Of a stretch of DNA of 64,000 nucleotides, positions 1 through 12,167 are shown piece after piece; position 1 is the stretch's first letter, and each line of letters opens with the position of its first letter. The stretch is from Portunus trituberculatus. Taxonomy: Eukaryota > Arthropoda > Malacostraca > Decapoda > Portunidae. The DNA lies in the NCBI RefSeq assembly GCF_017591435.1, contig NC_059289.1, forward strand, positions 17,741,273 through 17,805,272, written 5' to 3'. The position numbers were made by a program, and so were the translations under genes. The notes below the pieces were generated by a model, which had not been told where the DNA came from, made no database searches, and worked only from the letters and a program-made list of their open reading frames with translations.

Positions 1-598
1 AACTTTTGTCACTTATGATAATTTGATCAATAATAAGCGTCTTCAGTGGTTATGCAATGTATCAGTAGTAAGTATTTTGTTGATAAAAGCGCCAAAGTAC
101 AACCATTCACATCAAAGCAGAATTAATTGCGCATACAGGAAAGCGTCTTCTAATGGGTGGACAGAAGTGTGTATCTCTACCTACACAACAAAAGCAAAAA
201 TAATAATTGGGACAAGTAAAACTACGAGTAGACAGGAAACCAGCAGCCTTTCACGGGTATTTAAATAGTAAGCAGCAGTTTAGGACAGCATTGTCCGACA
301 CCACTGATTCCACTCCTCACTAACCTGTTAAATCGCCAACAGTTGTTACAGAACAGTAACAATTATTTACTTTAATAGGTTTTTAATTTATGTATATACG
401 ATTAAGAAAACCCACACATATGGAACAGAGCATAAAATCAATAACAAAAGTCCACTGCAACCAAAACAATCAACTATCATTCAAAAGGCAGGCGAAATAA
501 CAGTTTGTAGACAGACACATATATCGGGAACTGACACAGTGACGGGCAAGCCAGACATACAAACATACGGACGGACGTGGAATCGGGGTGGGACTCAC
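1..598. other. AT-rich non-coding stretch, probable intron 1 of the VAT1-like gene
   Basis: This lies 3' of the splice donor of the VAT1-like exon on the minus strand, so it should be intron. I found no second VAT1 exon here; the short open frames have no recognisable protein character. Confidence 0.5.
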
Positions 599-822
599 CA
601 CAGCTGGACGCGTATCAGCACCTCCCCATCAGCCAGGGCGGGTTCAGGACGCCGCACAATTTTAACCGATTTCAATCCACCGAAGCCATTTAGAACCACT
701 GCTCTCATCTCCTTAGGTGCCTCTGCTTCTCCAGTTTTAGTGTCCTGTTGCTCAGCTTCTTGGGCCGGCTTGGCTTCAGCTGGGGCCTCGCCCTTGGTCT
801 CTGCGTTTGTCTGCGTGTCCAT
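599..822 (-). CDS. VAT1: VAT1-like quinone oxidoreductase, first coding exon (partial gene)
   Basis: The minus strand encodes an Ala/Glu/Lys-rich leader of about 38 residues, then a segment starting MRAVVLNGFGG and ending LIRVQL plus a split codon. This matches the start of the GroES-like fold of VAT1 (synaptic vesicle membrane protein VAT-1 homologue), a zinc-free NADPH-dependent member of the medium-chain dehydrogenase/reductase superfamily. The low-complexity acidic leader before the fold is also typical of VAT1. The exon starts at an ATG at 822 and ends at 599 with TG before GTGAGT. The split codon would complete the Cys of the family's usual R-x-x-C-G stretch, which supports the donor. 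The remaining exons should lie left of the window. Family recognition is from residues only; a related MDR protein is the main alternative. Confidence 0.75.
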
Positions 823-1554
823 CGTGCTTGCTGGCTGAGGAGGTACTGATGGGTCGGCGGCTCGGAAGGGCCAACAACGGTATGGTTGGCCTGTCGGTGG
901 TTTGGGGTGAAGTGGTGGTTAAGGAATGTGTGATGCTAATGAGTGCTTGTAAAGGTTGTAGAGATAGTAAAGGTGTGTTGTCTATGCAATTATCATTTGT
1001 TATCAGAAATCACATTACAGGATGCAGTGATGGTGATACATAACGGCAAAGTTAAGAGATAGAATGGTGGCAGTGAAAACTGACAGGGGTGTGGTAGTGA
1101 GGTGGAGACGGCGCGGCCCAACAGGTGGCAGGTGACAGGCGCGGCGACGCATCTCCTGCTCCTCGCCCACTCCCCGACTTCCGCTTCAGTCCTCTTACAA
1201 TTATTGATCATATCATGCTGGAATGAGATGAAACGTATTTAATTTACAGTTGGATGGTTCACATACTAAAAGTCTAAATGTAAACACCTCTTTGAAAGTT
1301 ACTTTTGCCACAAAAATTGTCTATACATAATTTTAATGGAGCGTTCCAACACAGTTACAGCAGTAGGGCGCTTGTGTTGAATATTTCCAGCGCCGACGCT
1401 GTCTCATTCATGCTGTTCTTCCATTCATCTAGCCAGTATGCTCTACAACCTTATTTTATGTGCTATATGTATACAATGATTGATCCCATGTAACTATAGG
1501 CACTGAATCTTACTGCATCAGATTGATCATTATTATATATTCCTTATGATGTAA
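823..1554. other. Upstream region of the VAT1-like gene
   Basis: This should hold the 5' UTR and promoter of the minus-strand VAT1-like gene. It is GC-richer near 1080-1190 than beyond. I see no clear TATA box or initiator and no further coding exon. Confidence 0.35.
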
Positions 1555-1612
1555 CTCTTAATTCTTGTTCTTGTTCTTGTTCTTGTTCTTATTCTTTTTC
1601 TTCTTTTCACTG
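1555..1612. repeat. (CTTGTT)n-like pyrimidine-rich repeat
   Basis: Several imperfect copies of a TTCTTG hexamer run into a TTC-rich stretch. Confidence 0.7.
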
Positions 1613-1881
1613 ATTCTTGATGTGTATGTCAGATTTGAATCAGCTGGAAATATCTCTTGAACCATACCCAAAAACAAATCAAATCCCTTCACGCACAGGT
1701 TGCAATTAAAGAAAACTTCCTTCATGCAATTTACATTTTTGTATCATAAAAATCAAGGAAGATAGTTAGAGGGAAGGCAGCACATGCCTATATATACCGC
1801 TGCACCAAAAAAGTGAAGCCAGTGGGTGGAAATATGATCGAGGCTGTGGGCTGATCAGCTTACTATCACAAGTCACAACTT

Positions 1882-2015
1882 TACACCCAAAACATTTGCC
1901 TCTCCGTAAGCAATGGGAAATTACCACTTTCCTATTAATTACTAGTTACACCCAAAACATTTGCCTCTCCTGTGTTAAGCAATGGGAAATTGCCACTTTC
2001 TTTTCCATTACTACA
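1882..2015. repeat. Tandem duplication of about 65 bp
   Basis: Two imperfect direct copies share the core ACACCCAAAACATTTGCC followed by a GCAATGGGAAATT block. The second copy carries a few inserted bases. No coding potential was seen. Confidence 0.75.
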
Positions 2016-2318
2016 GAAAAGAGCTGAAAACTTAATTATGTAAACCACATTATAGTTTCCTAAATATGTCATGTACTTCTATATAACTGTATGAATACGA
2101 AATAGCTACAATATTCAAAGAAATACAACAGGACATTTCCGGGAGAAATTATGGGAAAATTATTATTTTTTTCTTATTTATTGCATGTCAAGGAAGAAAT
2201 AGTGAAGTAAAATTTCAGTGATTGATGCTTTTCTAATACACATGTAGTGACACGAAATCACGTTATTCTAAATTAAATAGAGAGAGAGAGAGAGAGAGAG
2301 AGTATTCGACATGTGTTA

Positions 2319-2902
2319 CGGCGGATTCACACGTGTCAATATGTGACTGAAATTGCATGGCGCTAGCTAGAAGTATCGACTGAGCCCTTCTAGTCGAAAC
2401 ACGTTCACACATAGATACTGGGAAGTATGGGCTGGTTGGCTGCCTGCGGGAAGTGAATGTAAACAAACAGCTACCCAACAAGATGTCTTCCTCTGGTGAT
2501 GACTATTGCGATCAAATTAAATTCTCACAAGTATTCACTTCTCACCTTCAAAAACACCCTGCATAGAGGGTAGCAGTCATCAAAGAGTAGCAGCTGTCTC
2601 ATCAAACGTTGATTTGTGTAATCTTTTTTTTTTTTTTTTTTTGCTCTATAATTCATTTTCAGGGTTCCAGATGTGCTCCTTTTCCCTCACCAACTCCAAC
2701 ATCTTCTCTACATCTGGACACCACAATTTCGAACCTTTTTCCGTGACATCACAGCGTAAATAAAGTTGCAAATCGACTGAACAAGACCAACATGTTGATC
2801 TTGTTTTGTAACTTTTTTTTCCAGTTGCTAAGCACCGATATTTAGTCGCAAAATCTACCGACTTGCAATTCCAGTCGCAATTTGACATGTATGAACCCAC
2901 CT
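2319..2902. mobile_element. PIF/Harbinger-like MITE (584 bp) with TTA target duplication
   Basis: The ends are inverted repeats: left GGCGGATTCACACGTGTCAA against right (reverse complement) GGTGGGTTCATACATGTCAA, continuing with GACTGAAATTGC against GACTGGAATTGC. The trinucleotide TTA sits directly outside both ends (2316-2318 and 2903-2905), as expected for the 3-bp target duplication of PIF/Harbinger transposons. No transposase frame was seen, so it is non-autonomous. Two T-rich runs lie inside. Confidence 0.75.
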
Positions 2903-2905
2903 TTA

Positions 2906-3433
2906 AATAATTCCTATACCAAGAAAAATCAACTTTCAGGCCATCTTATATCTGATTTACAATTTAAATGCGCACATGTATGCAGTATGTACATATGTGT
3001 ACATGACTTGATTCAGCCATACGTTTGCCTCAAAGATAGCTACCCACCTCTCACCTAAGTCTACCAAAGCTGGTGAACACTATATTATCTCATTTGTATG
3101 TGATTTACCGCCTAAATCTTCATGCCACGTTATGCCACGAATATTACGAGTCTTTTGAGGTCTAATATATGGTGGGAAGCCTCAAAACATGGATATAAGA
3201 CGGAAAATAAGAAGCGTAACTTAGGCGTTCCCACGTATTTTCAATGGGCGGCTGGTAATGTTTTGGGTATAAGGGGGGTAGGGGCAGCAGCGTGCTGGCT
3301 TCACTTCTGTGACGTCATGCCGCCTTCTCTTATTCGACCTCCTTGATAAAAATACATCAAGAGCATGTTATAAACAGAGATCGAGGCAGAATATATGATT
3401 TGTACGGTCCATTTGTTTTATATAAAGATAATA
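2906..3433. other. Non-coding stretch, nothing recognised
   Basis: AT-rich sequence with one moderately GC-rich patch around 3230-3350. No exon with splice signals or family resemblance was found. Confidence 0.4.
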
Positions 3434-3441
3434 CTCACATG

Positions 3442-3656
3442 CAGGGGTGTTTCTAGACCCCTGGGGGGCCTAGGAGGACCATGGGGCCCCCGGCCCGGAA
3501 TGATGATGAATGAAGTTCAGGGCAACGGATCAGTAAATGAATATTTTATTAAAGAATTAACAAAAAATAAATGGTAAATAACATGAATAACATAAACCTG
3601 GTCCGTCGGGGCCCTAGGCAACTGCCCATGTTGCCTACTCCATTGCAACGCCTCTG
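3442..3656. mobile_element. hAT-like MITE (215 bp) with 8-bp target duplication
   Basis: The element starts CAGGGGTGTTTCTAG and ends in the inverted form of CAGAGGCGTTGCAAT. It is flanked by CTCACATG (3434-3441) and CTTACATG (3657-3664), an 8-bp duplication with one mismatch. An 8-bp duplication with CAGRGGYGT-type ends is characteristic of hAT elements. No open frame, so it is non-autonomous. Confidence 0.75.
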
Positions 3657-3724
3657 CTTACATGATCAACATTTATACAGCTCAGAAACAGCGTGTGCAT
3701 GTATAAATTAATTAATTTATGCAC

Positions 3725-4060
3725 AGGTAGAAGGCTAGACATAGCGGAGGAAATCAAATAGAGGTGAGTGAGGAATAGAGGAGAAAGAGCGGGGATGAGC
3801 TGGAATGAAGTAGGATAGGGATGAGAGAACGGAGATTCTTGGATGGGATAGGGTAAGGATGAGAACCAGAAAAGGGGAGATGCGATGAGAATGAAGGATA
3901 TGACGAGAAAAAGAGATGGATAAAATGGGATATCGGTGAGTGAAAAATGAGGATTGAAAGGCGAGAAGGGTAAGATAATGAGTTTCTAAGTGAGAGAATT
4001 TTAAGAATAAACATTATTGTCACTTTATAATACCCATAAGCTTTAAGTATTATTGGTATA
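3725..4060. other. Purine-rich stretch
   Basis: The + strand is strongly purine-rich (irregular GGA/GAA words), giving long Ser/Phe/Pro-rich open frames on the other strand with no protein-family character. I read it as low-complexity DNA. Confidence 0.5.
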
Positions 4061-4068
4061 ATGTTTTG

Positions 4069-4094
4069 CGTGTGTGTGTGTGTGTGTGTGTGTG
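4069..4094. repeat. (TG)n microsatellite
   Basis: An uninterrupted GT dinucleotide run. Confidence 0.9.
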
Positions 4095-4318
4095 TCATAG
4101 TTATTTCAAGACAACCACCTATACCCGCCGCATCGAGAAATGGACTGTAGGGCGCTGTAAAGGGGAATTCCCCAGACACCAGTGTCGCCATTATCACGTC
4201 TACTTCTTTCTTCAACTCCCCTCAACCTACATAAGCTCTGCTTCTGTCTTTCCCTCTTTGTGTTTCTATATAAATTGATGTATTTTCGAAGTTTATTATT
4301 TTTTTTATTATATTTATT

Positions 4319-4608
4319 ATTTTTTTTTTTACGGTAAGGCCTATAGCGCCTGTAGGCTCACTTGAAGAGTGTGTAGGAAGCACTGTTCTTCCGCCCATTA
4401 GTGGCGCAGGCAATTTTATTTATAGTGGTACCCATATTATAGGGCCCATATCACCACCTAAACTCATCTTCGGTGTAACCACCTAGAACCTGGGGTATCA
4501 TGGTGATATGTAAGTAACTTTAAACCACTCGACAAATGGCTGTACGTGGTAGGATTCGTACCTACGCGTGGACGTCTGCCCGATCCCACACTCACCACTG
4601 CCTCCGGA
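4319..4608 (-). mobile_element. tRNA-derived SINE with A-tail, copy 1
   Basis: Read on the minus strand, it opens with a tRNA-like head. This has an A-box-like GCAGTGGTGAGTG and a B-box-like GGTACGAATCC. A unique body follows, with CACTTTAA-type and GGTGGTTACACC words, and it ends in an A-run (T-run 4319-4330 on +). A second copy with the same body and head is at 35544-35830, which proves it is a dispersed repeat. Copy ends are approximate. Confidence 0.75.
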
Positions 4609-4928
4609 ATTATTATAACTTTTGTTCCACACTACCATATGCACTGAGGTAAAAATCAAAAGGTGTTTTCTTTATAAATGTTTCGTTTCTCCCAGTCGTA
4701 AACGTGGCAATGAGAGAGAGAGAGAGAGAGACCGCCGCTTCACCATAGAAATTTTTGGCGTCGTAGACACGTTCTCGCTACGAATCATTCTTCTCTCTTC
4801 AAGCTTGCTATATGGTCACCTTCATAACCAAGCTAAGGTAGTTATTTACAACGTGAATAGGTAACTCTTGGAAGAAAAGGCAAACGGAGCACCTATACTG
4901 CCAGTGATCTGTGGAGATATGGCAAAAC
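4609..4928. other. Non-coding stretch with a short (GA)n run
   Basis: It holds a short GA run at about 4711-4730. No gene was recognised. Confidence 0.4.
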
Positions 4929-6348
4929 TGATTGATTGATTGATACATTTATTGTTGAATTAATAAATAATTACAACAAAGGAGGAGGATGGACCTTGCC
5001 ACCCACCCCCTGGGCAAAGACTTAAGGTTAAAGTATCAAAAATATAACACTGAACAATATACATAACAAGAATACAAGTAGTTCAGTAAATAAGTACAGA
5101 TATTGCACACCTTATTGCATACACATCCTACAGTCTGGGAGCAAACTGAGGATATTCCTTGAGTATATCCTGAGAGTGGCTGAATCTAGGAGATGGTCAA
5201 TGAGGCTGTATAAATCATGTTGACCTTGTGGCCTAAATTTAGCAATGAGAGGACATTCCATGATATAGTGAGGCAGTGTGTGTCCCCTTGGTGCACCACA
5301 CAGCACGCACCAGGAGAAACACTGGCTTTCCAAAAGTATTTGTAGCCTAATCTGAGCCTCATTGCCACCCTGTCATGTGATGCAGTGTGTTTCCCATAGG
5401 TGTAAGCACAGCTCTGGGAGACGTGCATAGTGAAGACTAGTGCTACTGCCCCTATGGCAACAAAGCTCCAACTGATCACTAATGCCACTATGCACAAAGT
5501 CCTTAATGCTACTCTTAATATAACCCAGAGTGTACTCAGTGCTAGGGTTCACTGTGTCATCTTGTAGGGCACACTGAGCAAGGTAATCTGCTTTTTCATT
5601 TAGCGGGACACCCACATGAGAGGGTATCCAGATGAAATGGACCGTGGCACCGGCACCTTCTAGGGCGTGGATGAGATCAAGACACTTATTAACTAGATCA
5701 CAGTCCATAGAGGAGGTGGATTGAAGGGCATACAATGCATCCTGACTGTCAATAAAGAAATATACATTCTTATGGAGAGGCGCCACTGTATGGAGTGCCT
5801 CCAGTACAGCATACAGTTCTGCTCTAGTAGAAGACATGTGTGCAGGGAGCTACCTGGAAACCTCAGTATCAGTGTAGAGACTGGCAGAGATGTAGTCACG
5901 GATGAGCAGCCCACATCCAGACCTGCTGCCATAGACTGACCCATCACAATAAACATGAATAGCCTGGACGTGTGGGTACTTGGACAATTTAGTCATGAAC
6001 ATGTCTTGCAGCACATGAGGGAGCCAGTCCCTCTTGGGCTGATGCAGAGATTGAATATTAACACTGACATGGTGAGGGTTCCAGGTGGGTTGTAGCAGTG
6101 ACATAACAACGTTAATACAATCCTCAGCTACACCTACACTTGTCAGTAATCCCAAGATCTTCCTGAGGTATGGTGTTGTAAGAGTGCGAGGATCATGATA
6201 CAGGGGGGTCAGTGATCCCTTTAGAAAGTCAGAGTCCGTGCATAGCATCCGACTAATTGTGCAACAAGTAATTTCCTGTACCCTACACATAATACTCGGC
6301 AGATGCAGTTCAGCTCTGAGGACTTCAATCCATGCAGTCCTGGGCAGT
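4929..6348 (-). mobile_element. 5'-truncated non-LTR retrotransposon (RNase H end), minus-strand copy
   Basis: On the minus strand this is the 3' part of the same element that lies at 6349-12167 on the plus strand. It has the end of the RT reading region, then an RNase H domain with DGS, RAELYAVLEAL, FIDSQDAL and a WIPSHVG...NEKADYLAQ block, then a 3' UTR ending in an ATCAATCA tail. Homology to the plus copy stops at about 6348, corresponding to about 10745 there, so it is 5'-truncated. The reading frame is broken in several places, so it is a dead copy. Most non-LTR insertions are 5'-truncated in this way. Confidence 0.9.
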
Positions 6349-6537
6349 TGCGTCCTCCCTGCTGAGTCGGAAGGACGTCATAATTATCACTCTCCGTGTT
6401 TACATGAGTTGCAGCCCCTACAAGAGAAAATCAGAAGTGATTTGGAGTGAACACGCCTACTCAGTGGCTACTGAGGGAGGTCTAGGCCCGTTTTGCCAGC
6501 CAGAAACAAGCCAGAAGAAGACAGAAAATAAGCGTCC

Positions 6538-8377
6538 GTGCCTGGGTTTGGTGGTGCCCCCGCCACAAAGCCTGCTGCTTCCCACGTGGGCCCAGCACAA
6601 AGGACTATGCTCGTCGCAGGCACTGTTGAGGTGGAGGTAGGCGTAGCAGCCCTAGAGGACATGGAGATTGTTGAGGAGCCTCGTCCTGCACCATCTGGCA
6701 AGGAAAAACACCAGGAAAATGCTGCTGCTGACCAGATTCCCTGTCGAGATGTACCTGCCCCGGCCACCTCGGACCGTAAACAAAGGCGTCGTCTGTTCTT
6801 CCCTGTTGGCCATGGGAAGACAGCCAGTGAGCTTTTCAGCTGGTTTGCTGCCCTGCTGAAACAACACCCAGACCTGCAGCCACTCTACAAGGAGGGACGG
6901 AACCAGCCCTATATAACGGTCAGTACTGACTCCTCCTTTTACGCCACCCTGTTGAGTGAGGGCTTTCTGGGCCTGGTTATGGAGTGCCCTGGCGACGATG
7001 GCACTCACCCTGTTATTATCCATGGAGTGGCGACCCACATCAATGTCAACCTGATAGAGGTACCAGCTGGATTCCATGGGCTGAAGAGGAGGATGGTGGG
7101 GCAGATGGCAAGGCCCCAACTGTTGGGAGTGGTGACAGGTAAGGTGCCCAGTGAGGTGCATCTCCTGGGCCTTGGACGTCGGCGTGTGGAGCGGTATACA
7201 CCTGAACCTGACCTGTGCCGCCACTGTAGTCGCTGGGGACACAAGGAGTGGCGCTGCCAGTCTGCCCTCGCTGCAGGTACTGTGCTGGCCCCATAAGTCA
7301 GCACAGTGCCTGGATAAGATCAAGGAGGGCACCAAAATCCCTCCTCGCTGCTGCAATTGTAGGGGTGACCACAACGCCCACTCCACCCTCTGCACTGTCA
7401 GGCCTCGGCCCCAAAGGGAGCCTGCCACGGATGAGGTGAGTCGGCCCAGGCTTGTGTTCCGCCAGGCTCCACCTCCCAGACCAACGCCTGGGCGACGAAG
7501 CCCTCCTTCTCGGCCGCTGCCCCTCACCTGTCCCAGCCTTCCTGCCCCACCGCTGGCACTTCAACCACACCTGCCGTGTTCCCACCTTTGCCGCAGCGCA
7601 CTGCTACAGTGCCCCTGTGCCTCTAAACACAGTGTCCCAGGCAGGCATCACTCAGGAACTGCCTGGCACCGACGCTACCCAGCAGCTAATGGCGGTGGTG
7701 AGTGCACTAGCCGCCAAAGTGGACAATCTGACTGCAACAGTCTCTGGTCTTAGTACCGAGTTTGCCGCCTTCAAGAACCAGCAGCACACAGTATGCAGTG
7801 AGACCTCCACTGTGGCCCCAACCCCATCCCTAGCCAGCGGTGCTCAACAGGGCCAAGGAGAGAGTGCCGTGTGTCAGCATAGCCTGTGCGACCCACCCAC
7901 GAAAAGGACAAGGCCGCAGGGCAATGTGCAACTGCTGCTGCACCCACACCGAGGATGGATACCCCCGTCAAGCCAGTCAAGGGAGCCACACGACAGCCCC
8001 GGAGCCTCTCAGGGATGGCCCTGCTCCCCTGCTTCAGAGAGCAAGTCACCTGTGGCAGACTGTGAGGAGGATGCTGCAGGTGAATGGACACTGGTCAGCC
8101 GAAAGAAGAAGCGGTGCTACAGCCCAATCCCAGCCCGGACTGCCAACCCCGAGCCGGACCAGGGACACCTGAAGACTGCCAGCCCGAGCCAGACCAGGGA
8201 CATCTGAAGACTGCCAGCTCCGAGCCAGACCAGGGACATCTGAAGACTGCCAGCCCCGAGCCAGACCAGGGACATCTGATGGCAGCCATGCAGATGCTGA
8301 TGGAGCAGATGTCTCGCCTGACACAGGAAGTGGATGGCCTGAAGACACAGATGCAACACCATCGCGATGAACGGTAA
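6538..8377 (+). pseudogene. Non-LTR retrotransposon ORF1 (gag-like), frameshifted
   Basis: ORF1 binds the element RNA to make the ribonucleoprotein. The frame opens at 6538 and runs to about 7270, covering a fold-like region and a first knuckle CRHCSRWGHKEWRC at about 7217-7258. It continues in the next frame with a second knuckle CCNCRGDHNAHSTLC around 7351-7395. It shifts again near 7600 into a Ser/Pro-rich region with a short heptad-like stretch, and a last shift near 8170 leads to a coiled-coil-like C-terminus ending at 8377. Two or more single-base shifts are needed, so this copy is broken. The second knuckle with its widened spacing resembles the last knuckle of arthropod I/jockey/R1 ORF1 proteins. 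The stop lies just beyond the ORF2 start, so the ORFs overlap by a few bases. Confidence 0.8.
8150..8278 (+). repeat. 36-bp tandem repeat inside ORF1
   Basis: About four copies of a 36-bp unit (GAGCCAGACCAGGGACATCT plus AAGACTGCCAGC words) encode a 12-residue EPDQGHLKTASP-type repeat. The first unit is one base short, which shifts the reading frame. Confidence 0.85.
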
Positions 8378-11300
8378 GACTTTCCGCACCCTAACATGGA
8401 ATGTCAATGGTCTACATGCCCGTTTCACTGACTTACACTCTCATGTCCTTCTCCATAAGCCTGACATTATTGCCTTACAGGAGGTAGGGCCAAGGGTGCC
8501 TGAGCTGCGGGTTATGCCTCCCACACCCTCAGTTGTGGTGACGGCAGTAGTCGGGGGATGGCCACTTACATTAAACATGGGATTCCAGTTAACTTCATGG
8601 AAATGGGGGTCACTGAGGGTATTGAATTTATTACTGTTTGCTTGCACACTGTGGGTGAAATTATTTACTTTGTAAACATGTACATTCATGCTGGTGCCTT
8701 AAATATTGCAAATTTTCCTGAATATGTTCTTGAAGAGCAAAGTGTTATCATGGGTGACCTTAATGCCAGGCATAAGGAATTAGGAAGCCACCTCACCACC
8801 AATGCCAATGGTGTGCGCTGGAAGGCTTTCCTTGACACCACAGATACAGCTGTACTTACTGGGGACCACACACCCACACATGTTCAAGGAGGCAGACTTG
8901 ATTATGTAGCCCTCATCAATATGCCAACATATACTGCCCAAACTTATCTTGTCAGGTCATTGCTGAGCGACCACTTCGCCCTGGAGACGACCCTCCCGGT
9001 GCAGTCCGCCCGGCAGTGCCCAGGAAGCGCTTGACGGTGCCACCATCCAGGATGACGGACCTCGTCGTCCATGTGGTGGCGTGGTACGCTGCCGTGAAGG
9101 GCTCCTTTGCTGATGCAGAGGCACTGTACGACGGACTCCTGCACACCATCGAGGGATTCATCGCGACTCAAGGGTTCCAGCAAGGGCCCATGCTCCACGC
9201 CGCTGGACTTACGCTACCGACCCTGTCATTCTGAACTGCCAACAGACGCTCGCTGCCTACCAGAGACGTTGGCAGCTCAACCCAGCAGACACAGAGTCAC
9301 GGGATGCCATGGTTACCGTGGCTCGACACCTCACGGATCTGCGGCAGCAGGAAAGGAAGAAGTACTGGGTCTCCTTCCTGGACAAGGTGCGCAGGACCCG
9401 GTCCCTCCGGGAGGTGTGGCACCATGTCAACAGCGTCCGGGGCAAGTCCAGACGGCAGGTGTGTGACCCTGATCCTGCAGGCAGGGCACGAGAACTCGTC
9501 TTGCAGTGGAAGGAAGCCTCATCCTTCTCTGGCCTTCCTGTGGAACACCAGGAGGCGCTTGATCAGCAAAGACCACGAAGGATGGAGTTGCTTTGCCACA
9601 GTGTTCCTCTGCTGGACGACACCTGTGTGCCTATCACGCATGACGAACTCCTCTCGGCAGTCAAGTTGGGCAAGTCAACAGCTCCTGGCAAGGATGGCAT
9701 CACCTATGATATCCTCAATGCTCTCCTGGAGGTAAAGGTAGACAACCCTATCTTGGATTTATTTAACATGTCTTTCACTGCAGGCAAGCTTCCCGCTCTT
9801 GGAAAACAGCCATCGTCATCCCAATACCCAAAGGTGATGGCACCTTTCGCCCTATTTCTCTCACCAGCTGTCTGTGTAAGATGATGGAACGGGTAATATT
9901 GAACAGACTTATATACAAGGTGGGCCATGTACTCTCTGGCAATGTACATGGCTTCCTAAAAGGTCACTCTACAAGTCATTGTTTTGTTGAGTGTCTTATA
10001 AATAAGGATGCTACCTGCAGAGCTTTCGTTGATCTCAAGGGTGCCTTTGACAGGGCCAACAAAGATGTTATTATGGAGGAACTCATTCTCAAAGGTGTCA
10101 AAGGTAGATTATTAGGATGGATCAGGGACTATTTGTACAATAGAACAGCACAGGTTTGGTTTCAAGGTGCAGTCTCCTCTGAGGAAGTTTTTGAGCTTGG
10201 AACACCACAGGGTGGAGTCCTTAGTCCAATGCTTTTCAATGTTTTAATGGACAAAATTGCATGCTGTTCCTTTCCGCAGGGCACCCAGGTCCTCATCTAT
10301 GCTGATGACATACTCCTCCAATGCCCCACACCCAGGATTCTCCAGGTTGCTTTGTCACAACTGGCAGCGTTGTGTGTCCAAATGGGACTAGTGATTAATG
10401 AATGTAAAACAAAATTTCAAGCTAAAGGGAAGGTCTCTCGGCTGCCCACTGTAAATAACATTCCCATCCCTAGAGTTCATATACACAAGTACCTGGGTGT
10501 TCAGATGAGCTTTAGGAAGTCTCTTCAAGCCGTCCACTATGTTCGAGACCTCTGTCTGCCACGGCTAGCACCACTTCGGCTGCTAGCCAACAGGGGCCTG
10601 GGGCGGGCATTCCAGTCCTAAGAATGTTCTATATATCTGTCATACGGTCCCTTATTGATTATGCCGCCCTGTTTTAATACAGTTTAGTGCCACCCAACTC
10701 CGTCCCCTGGAGCTTGTACAGAATGAAGCCATGCGGATAATCTTGGGATGCCCCAGGACTGCACGGATTGAAGTCCTCAGAGCTGAACTGCACCTGCCGA
10801 GTATTATGTGTAGGGTACAGGAAATGACTTGTCGCACAATTAGTCGGATGCTATGCACGGGCTCTGACTCTCTAAAGGGATCACTGACCCCCTGTATCAT
10901 GATCCTCGCACTCCTACAACACCATACCTCAGGAAGATCTTGGGAGTACTGACAAGTGTAGGTGTAGCCGAGGCTTGTATTAACGTTGTTATGTCACCGC
11001 TGCAACCCGCCTGGAACCCTCACCGTGTCAGTGTTGATATTCACTCACTGCATCAGCCCAAGAGGGACTGGCTCCCTCATGTGCTGCAAGACATGTTCAT
11101 GACTAAATTGTCCAAGTACCCACACGTTCAGGCTATTCATGTTTATTGTGATGGGTCAGTCAATGGCAGCAGGTCTGGATGTGGGCTGTTCATCCGTGAC
11201 TACATCTCTGCCAGTCTCTACACTGACACTGAGGTTTCCAGGCGGCTCCCTGCACCCATGTCTTCCACTAGAGCAGAACTGTATGCTGTACTGGAGGCGC

Positions 11301-11968
11301 TCCACATTGTGGCGCCTCTCCATAAGAATGTATATTTCTTTATTGACAGTCAGGCTGCATTGTACGCCCTTCAATCCACCTCCCCATGGACTGTGATCTA
11401 GTTAATAAGTGTCTTGATCTCATCCACGCCCTAGAAGGTGCTGGTGCCACGGTCCATTTCATCTGGATACCCTCTCATGTGGGTATCCCGCTAAATGAAA
11501 AAGCAGACCACCTTGCTCAGTGTGCCCTACAAGATGACACAGTGGACCCTGGCACTGAGTACACTCTGGGTTATGTTAAGAGTAGCATTAAGGACTTTGT
11601 ACAAAGTAGCATTAGTGATCAGTTGGAGCTTTGTTGCCATAGGGGCAGTAGCACTAGTCTTCACTATGCACGTGTCTCCCAGAGCTGTGCTTACACCTAC
11701 GGGAGACACACTGCATCACATGACAGGGTGGCAATGAGGCTCAGATTAGGCTACAAATACTTTTGGGAAGTCAGTGCTTCTCCTGGTGTGTGCTGTGTGC
11801 TGCACCAAGGGGACACACTCTGCGTCACTATATCATGGAATGTCCTCTCATTGCTAAATTTAGGCCACAAGGTCAGCATGACTTGTACAGCCTCATTGAC
11901 CATCTCCTAGACTCTGCCACCCTCAGGGATATACTCAGGGAATATCCTCAGTTTGCTCCCAGACTGTA
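8367..11968 (+). pseudogene. Non-LTR retrotransposon ORF2 (endonuclease, RT, RNase H), frameshifted
   Basis: ORF2 nicks the target and copies the RNA there. The endonuclease starts TLTWNVNGL with ALQEVG, then GDLNARH (about 8752-8772) and SDHFAL near 8967. RT motifs follow: an AFDRA block near 10045, TPQGGVLSP near 10202, and the catalytic YADD at 10298-10309. RNase H has CDGS near 11148, RAELYAVLEAL near 11272, FIDSQ near 11337 and the SHVG...NEKAD block near 11475. At least five frame changes (about 8550, 9050-9300, 9880, 10620-10730 and 11388) break it up. The order and motifs are clear; activity is not expected. Confidence 0.85.
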
Positions 11969-12167
11969 GGATGTCTTAGGCAATAAGGTGTGCAATATGT
12001 GTATTTATTTATTGAAATACTTGTATTCTTGTTGTGTATACTGTCCAGAGTTATTTTTGTGATACTTTAACCTTAAGTCTTTGCCCAGGGGGTGGGTGGC
12101 AAGGCCCATCCTCCTCCTTTGTTGTAATTATTTATTAATTCAACAATAAATGTATCAATCAATCAAT

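Larger units (their letters stand above)
6349..12167 (+). mobile_element. Near full-length RNase H-bearing non-LTR retrotransposon (I-superfamily type)
   Basis: The order is a 5' leader; ORF1 with two zinc knuckles; ORF2 with APE-type endonuclease, reverse transcriptase and RNase H; a 3' UTR; and a TCAATCAATCAA tail. An RNase H downstream of RT together with a zinc-knuckle ORF1 is typical of the I/R1/LOA-type group; I do not assign a clade more narrowly. It abuts the truncated copy on its left head to head, and a different non-LTR fragment directly at its tail. Both ORFs are interrupted by frameshifts, so the copy is unlikely to be autonomous. Confidence 0.9.

Noticed and set aside
4929..12167. 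One twin-primed insertion with an inverted 5' part
   Set aside because: Both arms carry the 3' tail and overlap in content, which needs two insertions.
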